Assembly (NCBI RefSeq): GCF_015191005.1
Contig: NZ_CP040442.1
Span: forward strand, 1,240,001-1,304,000
From: Kaistella flava (ex Peng et al. 2021)
GTDB taxonomy: Bacteria > Bacteroidota > Bacteroidia > Flavobacteriales > Weeksellaceae
Direction: 5' to 3'
DNA length: 64,000 nucleotides
Part shown: in pieces, positions 28,036 through 36,033 of the stretch
How positions within the stretch are numbered: position 1 is the stretch's first letter
How the letters are laid out: every line of letters begins with the position of its first letter
The notes under the pieces: generated by a model
What the model was told of the DNA's origin: nothing
Database searches by the model: none
Seen by the model: the letters and a program-made list of their open reading frames with translations, nothing else
Program-made: the position numbers and the translations under genes

Positions 28036-29387
28036 TCAATTAGTTGCGAAATTAATTTCTTCATTAGTCAAACCAAATTTAGTAATTTGTTTTTGAATCC
28101 TTTTTACTAAGCCTAGTTTTCTTTTTTCATCCAAAAATAAGTAGCCTTCCGGATTGACATAAGCTTGATTTTTAACGACCATATTCCAAATGATGATTGC
28201 TAATTTCCTTGCAGTTGCTGAGATTGCAGATACTCGACCTTTTCTAAAATTGATTCGCTTGAAAAAATCCGATAATGGTGTTGAGTCTTTTAGATTACCA
28301 ATCGCATTTGCTGCATTTCTTAAAGCGATTTTTAAACGGTTACTTCCTTTTGGGATCCTATTAGAAAGTATTTTACCACCACTTATTTTATTGTTTGGGG
28401 TCAGTCTCAACCAGCTTGCAAAGTGTTTTGCAGTCGGGAACTTCTTGATACCCTCTAATCCAACTTCACTCATTATTGAAAGTACGGTTGAATAGGAAAC
28501 TCCTTCTATTGCCAGTAAATCTACACCTTCAAAATATTGATAGGCCATTAAATTTAAGTCGATATTTTTAGGAGTGTTTTTATTAATTTTTTTGTGTTTT
28601 TTAGGTTCAATGTGATGCTGTCTTTTATTGTCGTCTTTTCCGATTGTTGAGTTTAAGATTTTCTCAATTTCTACATCGCATTGTACAATTTTACTTTGCA
28701 AGACTTCATACATCTCAAGCTCTTGATTGAGGGCAAATAAATAATCTTCTCTACCATTAGTATGAAGTGCTTTTGAAATTTCTTCTTCTGTTTTTCTGCA
28801 ATTACCGTGTCTTAATTCGGCTAATTTTAAAGGATCTTTTTCTCCGTTGCAAATCGCATGAATGATGAGTAATCCAGTTAAACCACAGATGTCATTAACA
28901 ACAACATCTAATCGAAGGTTTAATAACCGTAAATATTTTTGCATTTTTTGAAGTGCTTGCTGCAGAATCTAATAAATTTGCACGATGACGACAGTAGGTT
29001 CTGAGCTTCTCTGTAATTTCATCTGGAAGGAAACTACCTGTTAAAAGGCCTATACTGTGTAGTTTTGAATCCATTGACAATCTTGAACATCTGTTTTTCT
29101 GCCTTTAATATTCTTAGTGAATTTGCCATTACACAAAATCACTTGGAATCCATCAGCCAATAAAATAGCATAAAGTGCTTGCCAATAAGTTCCTGTACTT
29201 TCCATTGCAACGGTTTGAATGTCTTTTCTTTGAGCCAATTTGAGAGATTTTTAAGTCCTCATTAAAACACCAAACTCTTTAATATCTTCCTCTTTTGGCC
29301 AACCGCAACCCAGTGAGATCGGCTACCAATATCAATTCCTGCAGCATTTGAATTGATAATTTCCATTGAAATTTTGTTCTCATTCAT
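28036..29387 (-). pseudogene. IS110-family transposase, copy 4 (multiple frameshifts)
   Basis: The C-terminal 302 codons (28,036-28,944) are continuous from MQKYL to the end, so GEKDPLKL and the linker are intact here. The N-terminal part is broken at least five times by missing single bases in T or A runs (for example about 29,065, 29,226, 29,251, 29,267 and 29,295). Confidence 0.85.
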
Positions 29388-29637
29388 ATTTTCAAAAATT
29401 AATGATTAAAAATACTCTAAGGAGATGTTCTTTAGGCAAAAAAAATATTCTGAACGGGGTTCTAATCAATTAGACCGCCACTGAAGTCATCACATACATC
29501 TCAACCAGGATTGCACCCGTGCTATTACGCAACAATTTTAAAATCGGCCTTGCAAAGAGCTTAATAAAATTAGAAAATATTTTCTATACGCACCAAACGT
29601 TAGCTTGAGAAGTCAATTCGGGGGTATAGGGGGGATT
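29388..29637 (-). ncRNA. Putative IS110 bridge RNA region, copy 4
   Basis: Exactly 250 bp and intact, although the neighbouring coding region is full of one-base losses. Assigned by position. Confidence 0.4.
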
Positions 29638-29773
29638 ACCGCTAACGTTTTGCGGCTTTGCGATGGTGCGGCTTAATATATAAAATCTTTCTATTATTAA
29701 CTAAACTTCGGAATATCTAAAATCTTTAAACCTGGCGAAAATCCCGCGCTATTGCAAAACCGCTGTTATCTGC
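29638..29773 (-). repeat. attC-like site 27 (family II)
   Basis: Left boundary ACCGCTAAC after the IS, right boundary GTTATCTGC, partner GTAGATAAC (8 of 9) after IS110 copy 5. Confidence 0.85.
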
Positions 29774-29775
29774 AG

Positions 29776-30339
29776 TTATTTATAGTCTTCAATTTTTCCT
29801 CTGAAATAACCTTTTCCTTTATGTGGAATTATATTTCCAAAATTATCATATTCTATTTTTTCAAATTCGACATAACCATAAATGCTGTCATTTGGTTTGT
29901 AAGAAGATTTATTTAAAATTAATTTTTGTTTAGGATTTTTAAATTTCGAAGGTTTCTCGTAATCCGTAATTACGTCATCTGCGGAAAACGGATAAATATC
30001 ATAATTTTTTTTGTTAACTCTGATATTAAATCCACTCGATGTAAATCCAGAATGATAAACAATATTTATATTTAAAGTATCAAAACCTTTCCAGTACATT
30101 GGATTGCAGACAAATTCATCACTTTCATCATAAATAATTTTAGTGGTTTTCTTTGTTTTTGGAGATTCTGAATCAATCATCATTTGAATCTCATTTTGAG
30201 AAGATAATTGTTTAAAAACTTTATTCTTATTTATATTTTTATCCACAATGAAATTTTGCCAATTTTCTTTCTTTTTAATTTCATTCTTACAATTTATGAG
30301 GATAATTGGAAATATTAATATTATAAACTTAAATTTCAT
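29776..30339 (-). CDS. Cassette-encoded lipoprotein (187 aa)
   Basis: Signal MKFKFIILIFPIILINCKNE with cysteine 17. The mature domain has NIVYHSGFTSSGFNIRVNKK, and a C-terminal DSIYGYVEFEKIEYDNFG typical of small beta-rich lipoproteins. No family is recognised. IS110 copy 5 starts about 17 bp upstream of the start codon. Confidence 0.75.
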   Translation of the reverse strand: MKFKFIILIFPIILINCKNEIKKKENWQNFIVDKNINKNKVFKQLSSQNEIQMMIDSESPKTKKTTKIIYDESDEFVCNPMYWKGFDTLNINIVYHSGFTSSGFNIRVNKKNYDIYPFSADDVITDYEKPSKFKNPKQKLILNKSSYKPNDSIYGYVEFEKIEYDNFGNIIPHKGKGYFRGKIEDYK

Positions 30340-30389
30340 TTAAACGGTGTTCTATAATTCTGACTAACGTTTTTCTTTTTTGCTCACAA

Positions 30390-31746
30390 TCAATTAGTTG
30401 CGAAATTAATTTCTTCATTAGTCAAACCAAATTTAGTAATTTGTTTTTGAATCCTTTTTACTAAGCCTAGTTTTCTTTTTTCATCCAAAAATAAGTAGCC
30501 TTCCGGATTGACATAAGCTTGATTTTTAACGACCATATTCCAAATGATGATTGCTAATTTCCTTGCAGTTGCTGAGATTGCAGATACTCGACCTTTTCTA
30601 AAATTGATTCGCTTGAAAAAATCCGATAATGGTGTTGAGTCTTTTAGATTACCAATCGCATTTGCTGCATTTCTTAAAGCGATTTTTAAACGGTTACTTC
30701 CTTTTGGGATCCTATTAGAAAGTATTTTACCACCACTTATTTTATTGTTTGGGGTCAGTCTCAACCAGCTTGCAAAGTGTTTTGCAGTCGGGAACTTCTT
30801 GATACCCTCTAATCCAACTTCACTCATTATTGAAAGTACGGTTGAATAGGAAACTCCTTCTATTGCCAGTAAATCTACACCTTCAAAATATTGATAGGCC
30901 ATTAAATTTAAGTCGATATTTTTAGGAGTGTTTTTATTAATTTTTTTGTGTTTTTTAGGTTCAATGTGATGCTGTCTTTTATTGTCGTCTTTTCCGATTG
31001 TTGAGTTTAAGATTTTCTCAATTTCTACATCGCATTGTACAATTTTACTTTGCAAGACTTCATACATCTCAAGCTCTTGATTGAGGGCAAATAAATAATC
31101 TTCTCTACCATTAGTATGAAGTGCTTTTGAAATTTCTTCTTCTGTTTTTCTGCAATTACCGTGTCTTAATTCGGCTAATTTTAAAGGATCTTTTTCTCCG
31201 TTGCAAATCGCATGAATGATGAGTAATCCAGTTAAACCACAGATGTCATTAACAACAACATCTAATCGAAGGTTTAATAACCGTAAATATTTTTGCATTT
31301 TTTGAAGTGCTTGCTGCAGAATCTAATAAATTTGCACGATGACGACAGTAGGTTCTGAGCTTCTCTGTAATTTCATCTGGAAGGAAACTACCTGTTAAAA
31401 GGCCTATACTGTGTAGTTTTTGAATCCATTGACAATCTTGAACATCTGTTTTTCTGCCTTTAATATTCTTAGTGAATTTGCCATTACACAAAATCACTTG
31501 GAATCCATCAGCCAATAAAATAGCATAAAGTGCTTGCCAATAAGTTCCTGTACTTTCCATTGCAACGGTTTGAATGTCTTTTTCTTTGAGCCAATTTGAG
31601 AGATTTTTTAAGTCCTCATTAAAAACACCAAACTCTTTAATATCTTCCTCTTTTTGGCCAACCGCAACCCAGTGAGATCGGCTACCAATATCAATTCCTG
31701 CAGCATTTGAATTGATAATTTCCATTGAAATTTTGTTCTCATTCAT
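30390..31746 (-). pseudogene. IS110-family transposase, copy 5 (one frameshift, otherwise complete)
   Basis: Frames 31,249-31,746 (MNENKISMEIINSNAAGIDI, with D19, E64, D101 and D104) and 30,390-31,298 (MQKYLRLL onward, C-terminal Transposase_20-type domain with ISGGK). Two added bases in the run at about 31,299 would give a single 452-aa protein. The enzyme would cut and exchange DNA at the attC core under guidance of its bridge RNA. Confidence 0.88.
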
Positions 31747-31996
31747 ATTTTCAAAAATTAATGATTAAAAATACTCTAAGGAGATGTTCTTTAGGCAAAA
31801 AAAATATTCTGAACGGGGTTCTAATCAATTAGACCGCCACTGAAGTCATCACATACATCTCAACCAGGATTGCACCCGTGCTATTACGCAACAATTTTAA
31901 AATCGGCCTTGCAAAGAGCTTAATAAAATTAGAAAATATTTTCTATACGCACCAAACGTTAGCTTGAGAAGTCAATTCGGGGGTATAGGGGGGATT
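31747..31996 (-). ncRNA. Putative IS110 bridge RNA region, copy 5
   Basis: The 250-bp non-coding end contains, on the coding strand, GCTAACGTTTGGTGCGTAT. This resembles both attC boundary variants in the window (GCTAACGTTTGGGTATT and AACGTTTTGCGTATT). That suggests donor or target matching, but no loop was computed. Confidence 0.45.
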
Positions 31997-32131
31997 GTAG
32001 ATAACGGTTGGGTATTTCTGTTGGCGGGGACTTTTTATAACAAGTCTTTGTAAATATAACAAATTGAACAATTAGCGAAAATCGTTATGATATAAACTTC
32101 CGACCCGCTAATAGAAATACTGTGTTAGCAG
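31997..32131 (-). repeat. attC-like site 28 (family I)
   Basis: Left boundary GTAGATAAC after the IS, right boundary GTTAGCAGAAG, partner TTTCTGCTAAC. Confidence 0.87.
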
Positions 32132-32159
32132 AAGTGCCTATATCCATTATTCTTTAATT

Positions 32160-32531
32160 CTAATCTACTTCTCTTTCAGATATAAATACACTATCAATAA
32201 TTTTTTGCTTGTTGAAATGAAGATTTAAATATTTGTATTGTACGGGATCAATTCCGCGCCATTTTATTAAAACTGTATAAATTAGAGCATCTTGTGTTTT
32301 CTGATCGTCATTTCCTTTTTCATTAATCTTTCCAATAATTTTTTCAATTTCCTGAATATTTTTACCTTTTAACCTGTAGTTCGCTAATAAGTCATCTAGC
32401 ATTTCATATCTTAAATCATAACTTATCTTATCATCAGTATCATCGCTATTCCATAAATTTTTATCAAATTTTATATGTTTCTGACAGGACAATAAAAGTA
32501 GCAAAATTAAAACAGGACAGGCAAATTTCAT
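32160..32531 (-). CDS. Cassette-encoded lipoprotein (123 aa)
   Basis: Signal MKFACPVLILLLLLSCQKH with cysteine 16. The mature part is short and helical (YEMLDDLLANYRLKGKNIQE). No family is recognised. It is the single gene of the second cassette from the recombinase end. Confidence 0.75.
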   Translation of the reverse strand: MKFACPVLILLLLLSCQKHIKFDKNLWNSDDTDDKISYDLRYEMLDDLLANYRLKGKNIQEIEKIIGKINEKGNDDQKTQDALIYTVLIKWRGIDPVQYKYLNLHFNKQKIIDSVFISEREVD

Positions 32532-32591
32532 CGTTTAAAATATTAAATTTTTTCATGTTTTGAAAATGGGCGATTGTTTGTATGGCATTTC

Positions 32592-32725
32592 TGCTAACGT
32601 TTGGGTATTTCTGTTGGCGGGGACTTTTTATAACAAGTCTTTGTAAATATAACGAATTGAACAATTAACGAAAATCTTGATGATAGGAACTTCCGCCCCG
32701 CTAATAGAAATACCGTGTTAGCAGA
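32592..32725 (-). repeat. attC-like site 29 (family I), nearest the recombinase
   Basis: Left boundary CTGCTAAC, right boundary GTTAGCAGAAG. The partner TTTCTGCTAAC at 33,153-33,163 has no attC behind it but the attI-like region. Confidence 0.88.
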
Positions 32726-32739
32726 AGGTCTTTTAATGA

Positions 32740-33147
32740 TTAGTTATTTCCACAATTATTTTTTCTAAATATAATTCCATTAACCAACTTGTATTCATAT
32801 TTATTACTTAAAAATTTTTTCACTTTTTTTAATCCAAGAATAATCAATTTAGTTTTCGTCATTTTAATTGGAAATTCTGAGTTGGGTTCAGAATCCTTTT
32901 TTCCAAGATATAATTTACCATCTCTTTCGATTATAACTCCAGATTCCTGATTTTCAATTTTACCAAAATTTGGTGAACTCAAATTTTGAGATTTCCATAT
33001 GTAATTACGGTTTGGAAATACTTCAATTTGTAATTTCGTTTTTATCCCGTCATTTTCTATAGATTCAAAGCAGTATGAAGTAGAAGTATTTTGAGAATAA
33101 TTCTGGATTGATAATAATATGAATATTAATTTTACAACGGCTTTCAT
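32740..33147 (-). CDS. Exported protein in the first cassette (135 aa)
   Basis: The start is set at MKAVVKLIFILLSIQNYSQ, a signal peptide. The frame upstream runs into the attI-like region. The mature part has VFPNRNYIWKSQNLSS and YEYKLVNGIIFRKNNCG, a small beta-rich domain. The function is unknown. Being next to attI, it is the position expected for the most recently captured cassette with the strongest expression. Confidence 0.75.
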   Translation of the reverse strand: MKAVVKLIFILLSIQNYSQNTSTSYCFESIENDGIKTKLQIEVFPNRNYIWKSQNLSSPNFGKIENQESGVIIERDGKLYLGKKDSEPNSEFPIKMTKTKLIILGLKKVKKFLSNKYEYKLVNGIIFRKNNCGNN

Positions 33148-33157
33148 AGACTTTCTG

Positions 33158-33250
33158 CTAACTCTCTTATATGTATCACTGCGTGATACAAACACACCCG
33201 AGATACGGTGTATTGGTATCATAAACTTGATACTTATTTGTTTTTCAAAT
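33158..33250 (-). other. attI-like recombination region
   Basis: The first cassette ends TTCTGCTAAC at 33,163. What follows is not an attC but a unique stretch with two palindromes, GTATCACTGCGTGATAC and GTATCATAAACTTGATAC, and further GATAC words (GAGATACGG). A primary integration site with recombinase-binding half-sites next to the recombinase gene is what an integron attI would look like. Function is inferred from position. Confidence 0.6.
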
Positions 33251-33253
33251 ATA
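33246..33253 (-). promoter_or_regulatory. Candidate cassette promoter -7 box
   Basis: TATATTTG on the minus strand matches the Bacteroidota -7 consensus TAnnTTTG. It points into the array just upstream of the attI-like palindromes. A TTG lies 24 bp upstream, longer than usual, so the call is tentative. Confidence 0.3.
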
Positions 33254-33302
33254 TTGAAAAATTTGGTAATACTTCATCAATTTTATGAAATCAATAGAAA
33301 AA

Positions 33303-33719
33303 TCACAAATCATCAAAGGGACTTTTGATTTGTTGTAAACTCTTTGTGCTCACATGGGTGTAAATTTCCGTTGTTCTACTGCTGTTATGTCCCAGTAATT
33401 CTTGAATATAACGCAAATCAGTTCCGCTTTCCAACAAATGAGTGGCGTAACTATGACGCAACCAATGCAAAGTGACTGGTTTTTTTATATTTGCTTTTAC
33501 CAAAGCTTGTTTTAAAACATGTTGCAAACTTTGCTCAGAATATTGTTCGCCAATATTTTGACCTTCGAACAACCAGGTTTTTGGTCGGTATTGTTTGTAA
33601 TAATCCCTTAATAATTCTAAAATTTTACTGGATAGTGGAACCATTCGGTCTTTTTTTCCTTTGCCTTTCCTTATCATCACTGTATTTCTATTAGAATTAA
33701 TGTCCTGATTTTGAAACTT
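33303..33719 (-). pseudogene. Tyrosine recombinase, C-terminal half (Xer-like integrase fragment)
   Basis: The frame carries the catalytic half of a phage-integrase family enzyme: beta-lysine in KGKGKKDR, HxxR in LHWLRHSYATH, LLGHNSSRTTEIYTH with histidine and nucleophile tyrosine, and an ending IKSPFDDL. Homology begins abruptly at about FQNQDINSNRNTV, so the first catalytic arginine and the N-terminal core-binding domain are missing. Only 59 residues separate KDR from HWLRH, which leaves no room for the IntI-specific insertion. The fragment lies on the same strand as the cassettes with its 3' end towards attI. An active copy must be elsewhere if the array still moves. Confidence 0.8.
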
Positions 33720-33722
33720 AAA

Positions 33723-33795
33723 GATAACGGTTGACGATTGGTGCAGTTGCCTGTGTTGCGCCTGCGGCAGGCAATTGCACCAATCGTCTGTTATG
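33723..33795 (-). repeat. Short attC-like hairpin fused to the recombinase remnant
   Basis: GATAAC at the left and GTTATG at the right enclose arms GACGATTGGTGCAGTTGCCT (to 33,753) and its near-perfect complement at 33,768-33,788. At about 70 bp it has the size of classical short attC sites, unlike the array. It sits exactly where the recombinase homology ends, suggesting recombination at a secondary site. Confidence 0.5.
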
Positions 33796-34257
33796 TGTTG
33801 TTTTATTCTCTGCTAAGATAATAAAAGCAAGCACAGTTTGATACAATTGAATCATTTTTAATATGTCATTTACAAATTAAGCAGCTTGATTAGCCGAAAT
33901 TTATCAATTACGAGATACTTTGCTTGTATAAAATTGTAAAGTCTGTGATATTTGGAAATAGAAAATAAATGACAAAAATGCTAGCTAGTTTTGCTTCAAA
34001 TATTTTCCAACTAAAAAATAACAATTTTTTAGACTGTTTTATTACACAGAACGTTATCACAATATCATTTTTGCAATGACATATCTCGATTGACAAAAGG
34101 AAAACAGACGAAACGCTTTGACAACAAAGATACTGTTAATAATATTCAAAATGGGTAGGACAAAACCGAACACCTGCCCCATTATAATGAAAATCAAAAA
34201 AAAATTCAGCGTGAATTTTTGATAAACTAAGTAGGTGTATTTTTAAATTTTAATATC
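33796..34257. other. Intergenic region without a recognisable gene
   Basis: AT-rich, many stops in all frames. An AAC/GTT junction (CACAGAACGTTATC) near 34,047 resembles a decayed cassette end for the GTTATGTG boundary at 33,790, with one mismatch. Nothing else is supported. Confidence 0.4.
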
Positions 34258-34755
34258 ATGAAAAAATTATTAATTTCATTTTTATTTATTTTAGGTTTAG
34301 GTTTGCATTCTACACTTAGCGCTAAAAATATGAATAATTCGTCACCATTTCCTGAATTTTCAAAAGCAATGGATTTAGGTGTGCTTTGTCGTGCTGATTG
34401 CACCTTCACTAGTTGCAGTGGTTCCGGATCTTGTTCTTGTTCTTGTAACTGGTTTAAATGTACATGCAGCAAAGAAGGAGAAGAAGAAGAACAATTAGCA
34501 GTAGTTTCAATGAATGAGACACAATACAAAAAAACAAAATTATTAGCCAATATTCTATCCGAAAGCAAAAATGAAAATGCTATTCAAGCTTATAGTTCTT
34601 TGGTAAATATGGTAACAAACCTAAAATCAAAAAATTACCTACAGTTTCAATCTGAAAGAGCAATTTATTTGAAAAATATTTTCAATGTTGATGTTGAAAC
34701 AAAAGAAAAATTAAATTTATTATTTGAAGTTATTGGTGCTAAAGAAAGAGTATAA
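34258..34755 (+). CDS. Exported cysteine-rich protein (165 aa)
   Basis: Signal peptide MKKLLISFLFILGLGLHSTLSA, then a cluster of eight cysteines between about residues 45 and 72 (CRADCTFTSCSGSGSCSCSC, then FKCTC). An acidic run EGEEEEQ and a helical C-terminal half follow. The layout recalls small secreted peptides or metal-binding proteins, but no family is recognised. It opens a plus-strand group outside the cassette array and is followed by a possible terminator. Confidence 0.7.
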   Translation: MKKLLISFLFILGLGLHSTLSAKNMNNSSPFPEFSKAMDLGVLCRADCTFTSCSGSGSCSCSCNWFKCTCSKEGEEEEQLAVVSMNETQYKKTKLLANILSESKNENAIQAYSSLVNMVTNLKSKNYLQFQSERAIYLKNIFNVDVETKEKLNLLFEVIGAKERV

Positions 34756-34761
34756 TGCACA

Positions 34762-34792
34762 GGCTGTTATAGAAATACTAACTGTAACAGCC
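34762..34792 (+). terminator. Candidate terminator hairpin
   Basis: GGCTGTTA and TAACAGCC form an eight-base stem just after the cysteine-rich gene. The tail TTATCCTT is not a strong T run. Confidence 0.4.
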
Positions 34793-34849
34793 TTATCCTT
34801 CTAGATAGATATTTAAATCAGTTTTTTTTATTTTAAAATAATAATAATA

Positions 34850-35665
34850 GTGAAGAAATTAACCTATTTATTAATCTTATTTTTTATCTCAAATTATCTT
34901 TTAAGCCAAAAAATGAGGATTGTGTATGAAATTGAAATGAGACCGGATACTTTGAACTTAAATAAGATTGAAAAGGATGTTCATTTTCTAGACATTATTA
35001 ATTTTGAAAGTTATTATTATGCGCCATTATATGTTTCATTTAACAATAATGAGGTTAATCAAAAACTCGATAATAGTCAAATATTGAATAAATTAAAAAC
35101 TGCTTATACAATTTACAATAACCTACAGCATAATACAGTTATCAATTACATTAAATTAGATGAATATTATGCTTACAAAGATGACGTGGTTATTAACTGG
35201 GATTTGAAGAAAGACACTTTATCAATTTTGGGGCATCTATGTAAATCTGCAACAATGGAATTCAGAGGTAGAAAATACACCGCTTGGTATGCTCTAGATA
35301 TACCTATTAATGAGGGTCCATATAAATTTAAAAAATTACCAGGATTAATATTAAAAATATCTTCTGACGATCGAGATTATAGTTTTGAAGCAGTCGAAAT
35401 AAAAAACATTGATGAAACCAGTTCTCTTATTCCTTCAAGAATAAAACTACTGTCCCGAAAAAAGTATCTTAAAGTCTTAAAACAGATAGCAGAAAATCCA
35501 AGTAAAAACGATATGCTTTCAAATAGTTCGTTCAATTATAAAACATATATTGAAGGTAAGGAAGTTTCGAATAATGAAAAATACAAGTTATTCAATGAGA
35601 TGATTTGGCGTTTTATGAAAAACCACAATAACCCAGTTGAAAAAGACGATATATGGATAAGATAA
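34850..35665 (+). CDS. GLPGLI family exported protein (GTG start)
   Basis: The frame starts at GTG, giving signal peptide MKKLTYLLILFFISNYLLSQ. The family hallmark is present as GPYKFKKLPGLILKISSDDR (about residues 160-180), after YTAWYALDIPINEG-like residues. The 271-aa length is normal. A second GLPGLI protein is on the array at 18,354, and they share the layout but not close sequence. It overlaps the next gene by 13 bp. Confidence 0.85.
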   Translation: MKKLTYLLILFFISNYLLSQKMRIVYEIEMRPDTLNLNKIEKDVHFLDIINFESYYYAPLYVSFNNNEVNQKLDNSQILNKLKTAYTIYNNLQHNTVINYIKLDEYYAYKDDVVINWDLKKDTLSILGHLCKSATMEFRGRKYTAWYALDIPINEGPYKFKKLPGLILKISSDDRDYSFEAVEIKNIDETSSLIPSRIKLLSRKKYLKVLKQIAENPSKNDMLSNSSFNYKTYIEGKEVSNNEKYKLFNEMIWRFMKNHNNPVEKDDIWIR

Positions 35666-36033
35666 AGTATTATATGCTTCCTTTCTTTTTACTTTCATGT
35701 ACTAGTAAGTTTTATCACACTAACTCAAATAGCGCTGGTAATAAAAAAAACATTGTACTGATAATTAAAAAGAATTGGAATTTAGATTCACTAAATAATG
35801 CACAAATAAACCTTTCTAAACAAAATATCACATTTAACTATTCGGATGTGAAATTTGAAGGAAATAATCTAACAAATATTGCTATTAAAGTTAATTGCAA
35901 TGATGGATATGGTGGTGCTGCAGAGTCTACTGATCTTGATATGAAATTTGGTTTTTTCAGAAATTATGACAGGGATAGTAAATATCAATTTTCGATCGGG
36001 ACAATTGGTAAACGATACCATGTAAAAAGATGA
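35653..36033 (+). CDS. Small lipoprotein (126 aa)
   Basis: MDKIKYYMLPFFLLSCTSK gives a lipobox (LLSC, cysteine 16). The mature part has KKNIVLIIKKNWNLDSL and a glycine-rich NCNDGYGGAAES. It overlaps the end of the GLPGLI gene, so the pair is co-translated. The function is unknown. Confidence 0.65.
   Translation: MDKIKYYMLPFFLLSCTSKFYHTNSNSAGNKKNIVLIIKKNWNLDSLNNAQINLSKQNITFNYSDVKFEGNNLTNIAIKVNCNDGYGGAAESTDLDMKFGFFRNYDRDSKYQFSIGTIGKRYHVKR

Larger units (their letters stand above)
28003..29637 (-). mobile_element. IS110-family element, copy 4, inserted at an attC site
   Basis: Same ends. It is followed by ACCGCTAAC, the complement of the cassette start GTTAGCGGT at 27,419. This copy has the most one-base losses, all in homopolymer runs. 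Confidence 0.92.
30357..31996 (-). mobile_element. IS110-family element, copy 5, inserted at an attC site (most intact)
   Basis: 1,640 bp, same ends. It is followed by GTAGATAAC, which matches the complement of the cassette start GTTATCTGC except for one base. Only one run (six instead of eight T at about 31,299) breaks its transposase, so this copy is closest to a functional reference. Confidence 0.92.

Noticed and set aside
215..30849. Recurring 101-codon plus-strand frame inside every IS110 copy
   Set aside because: It is the antisense shadow of the transposase C-terminal domain, identical in all copies because the element is.
1664..32725. CRISPR array
   Set aside because: Repeats are about 130 bp, strongly palindromic and spaced by whole genes. 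No 20-50 bp repeats with uniform spacers and no cas genes are present.
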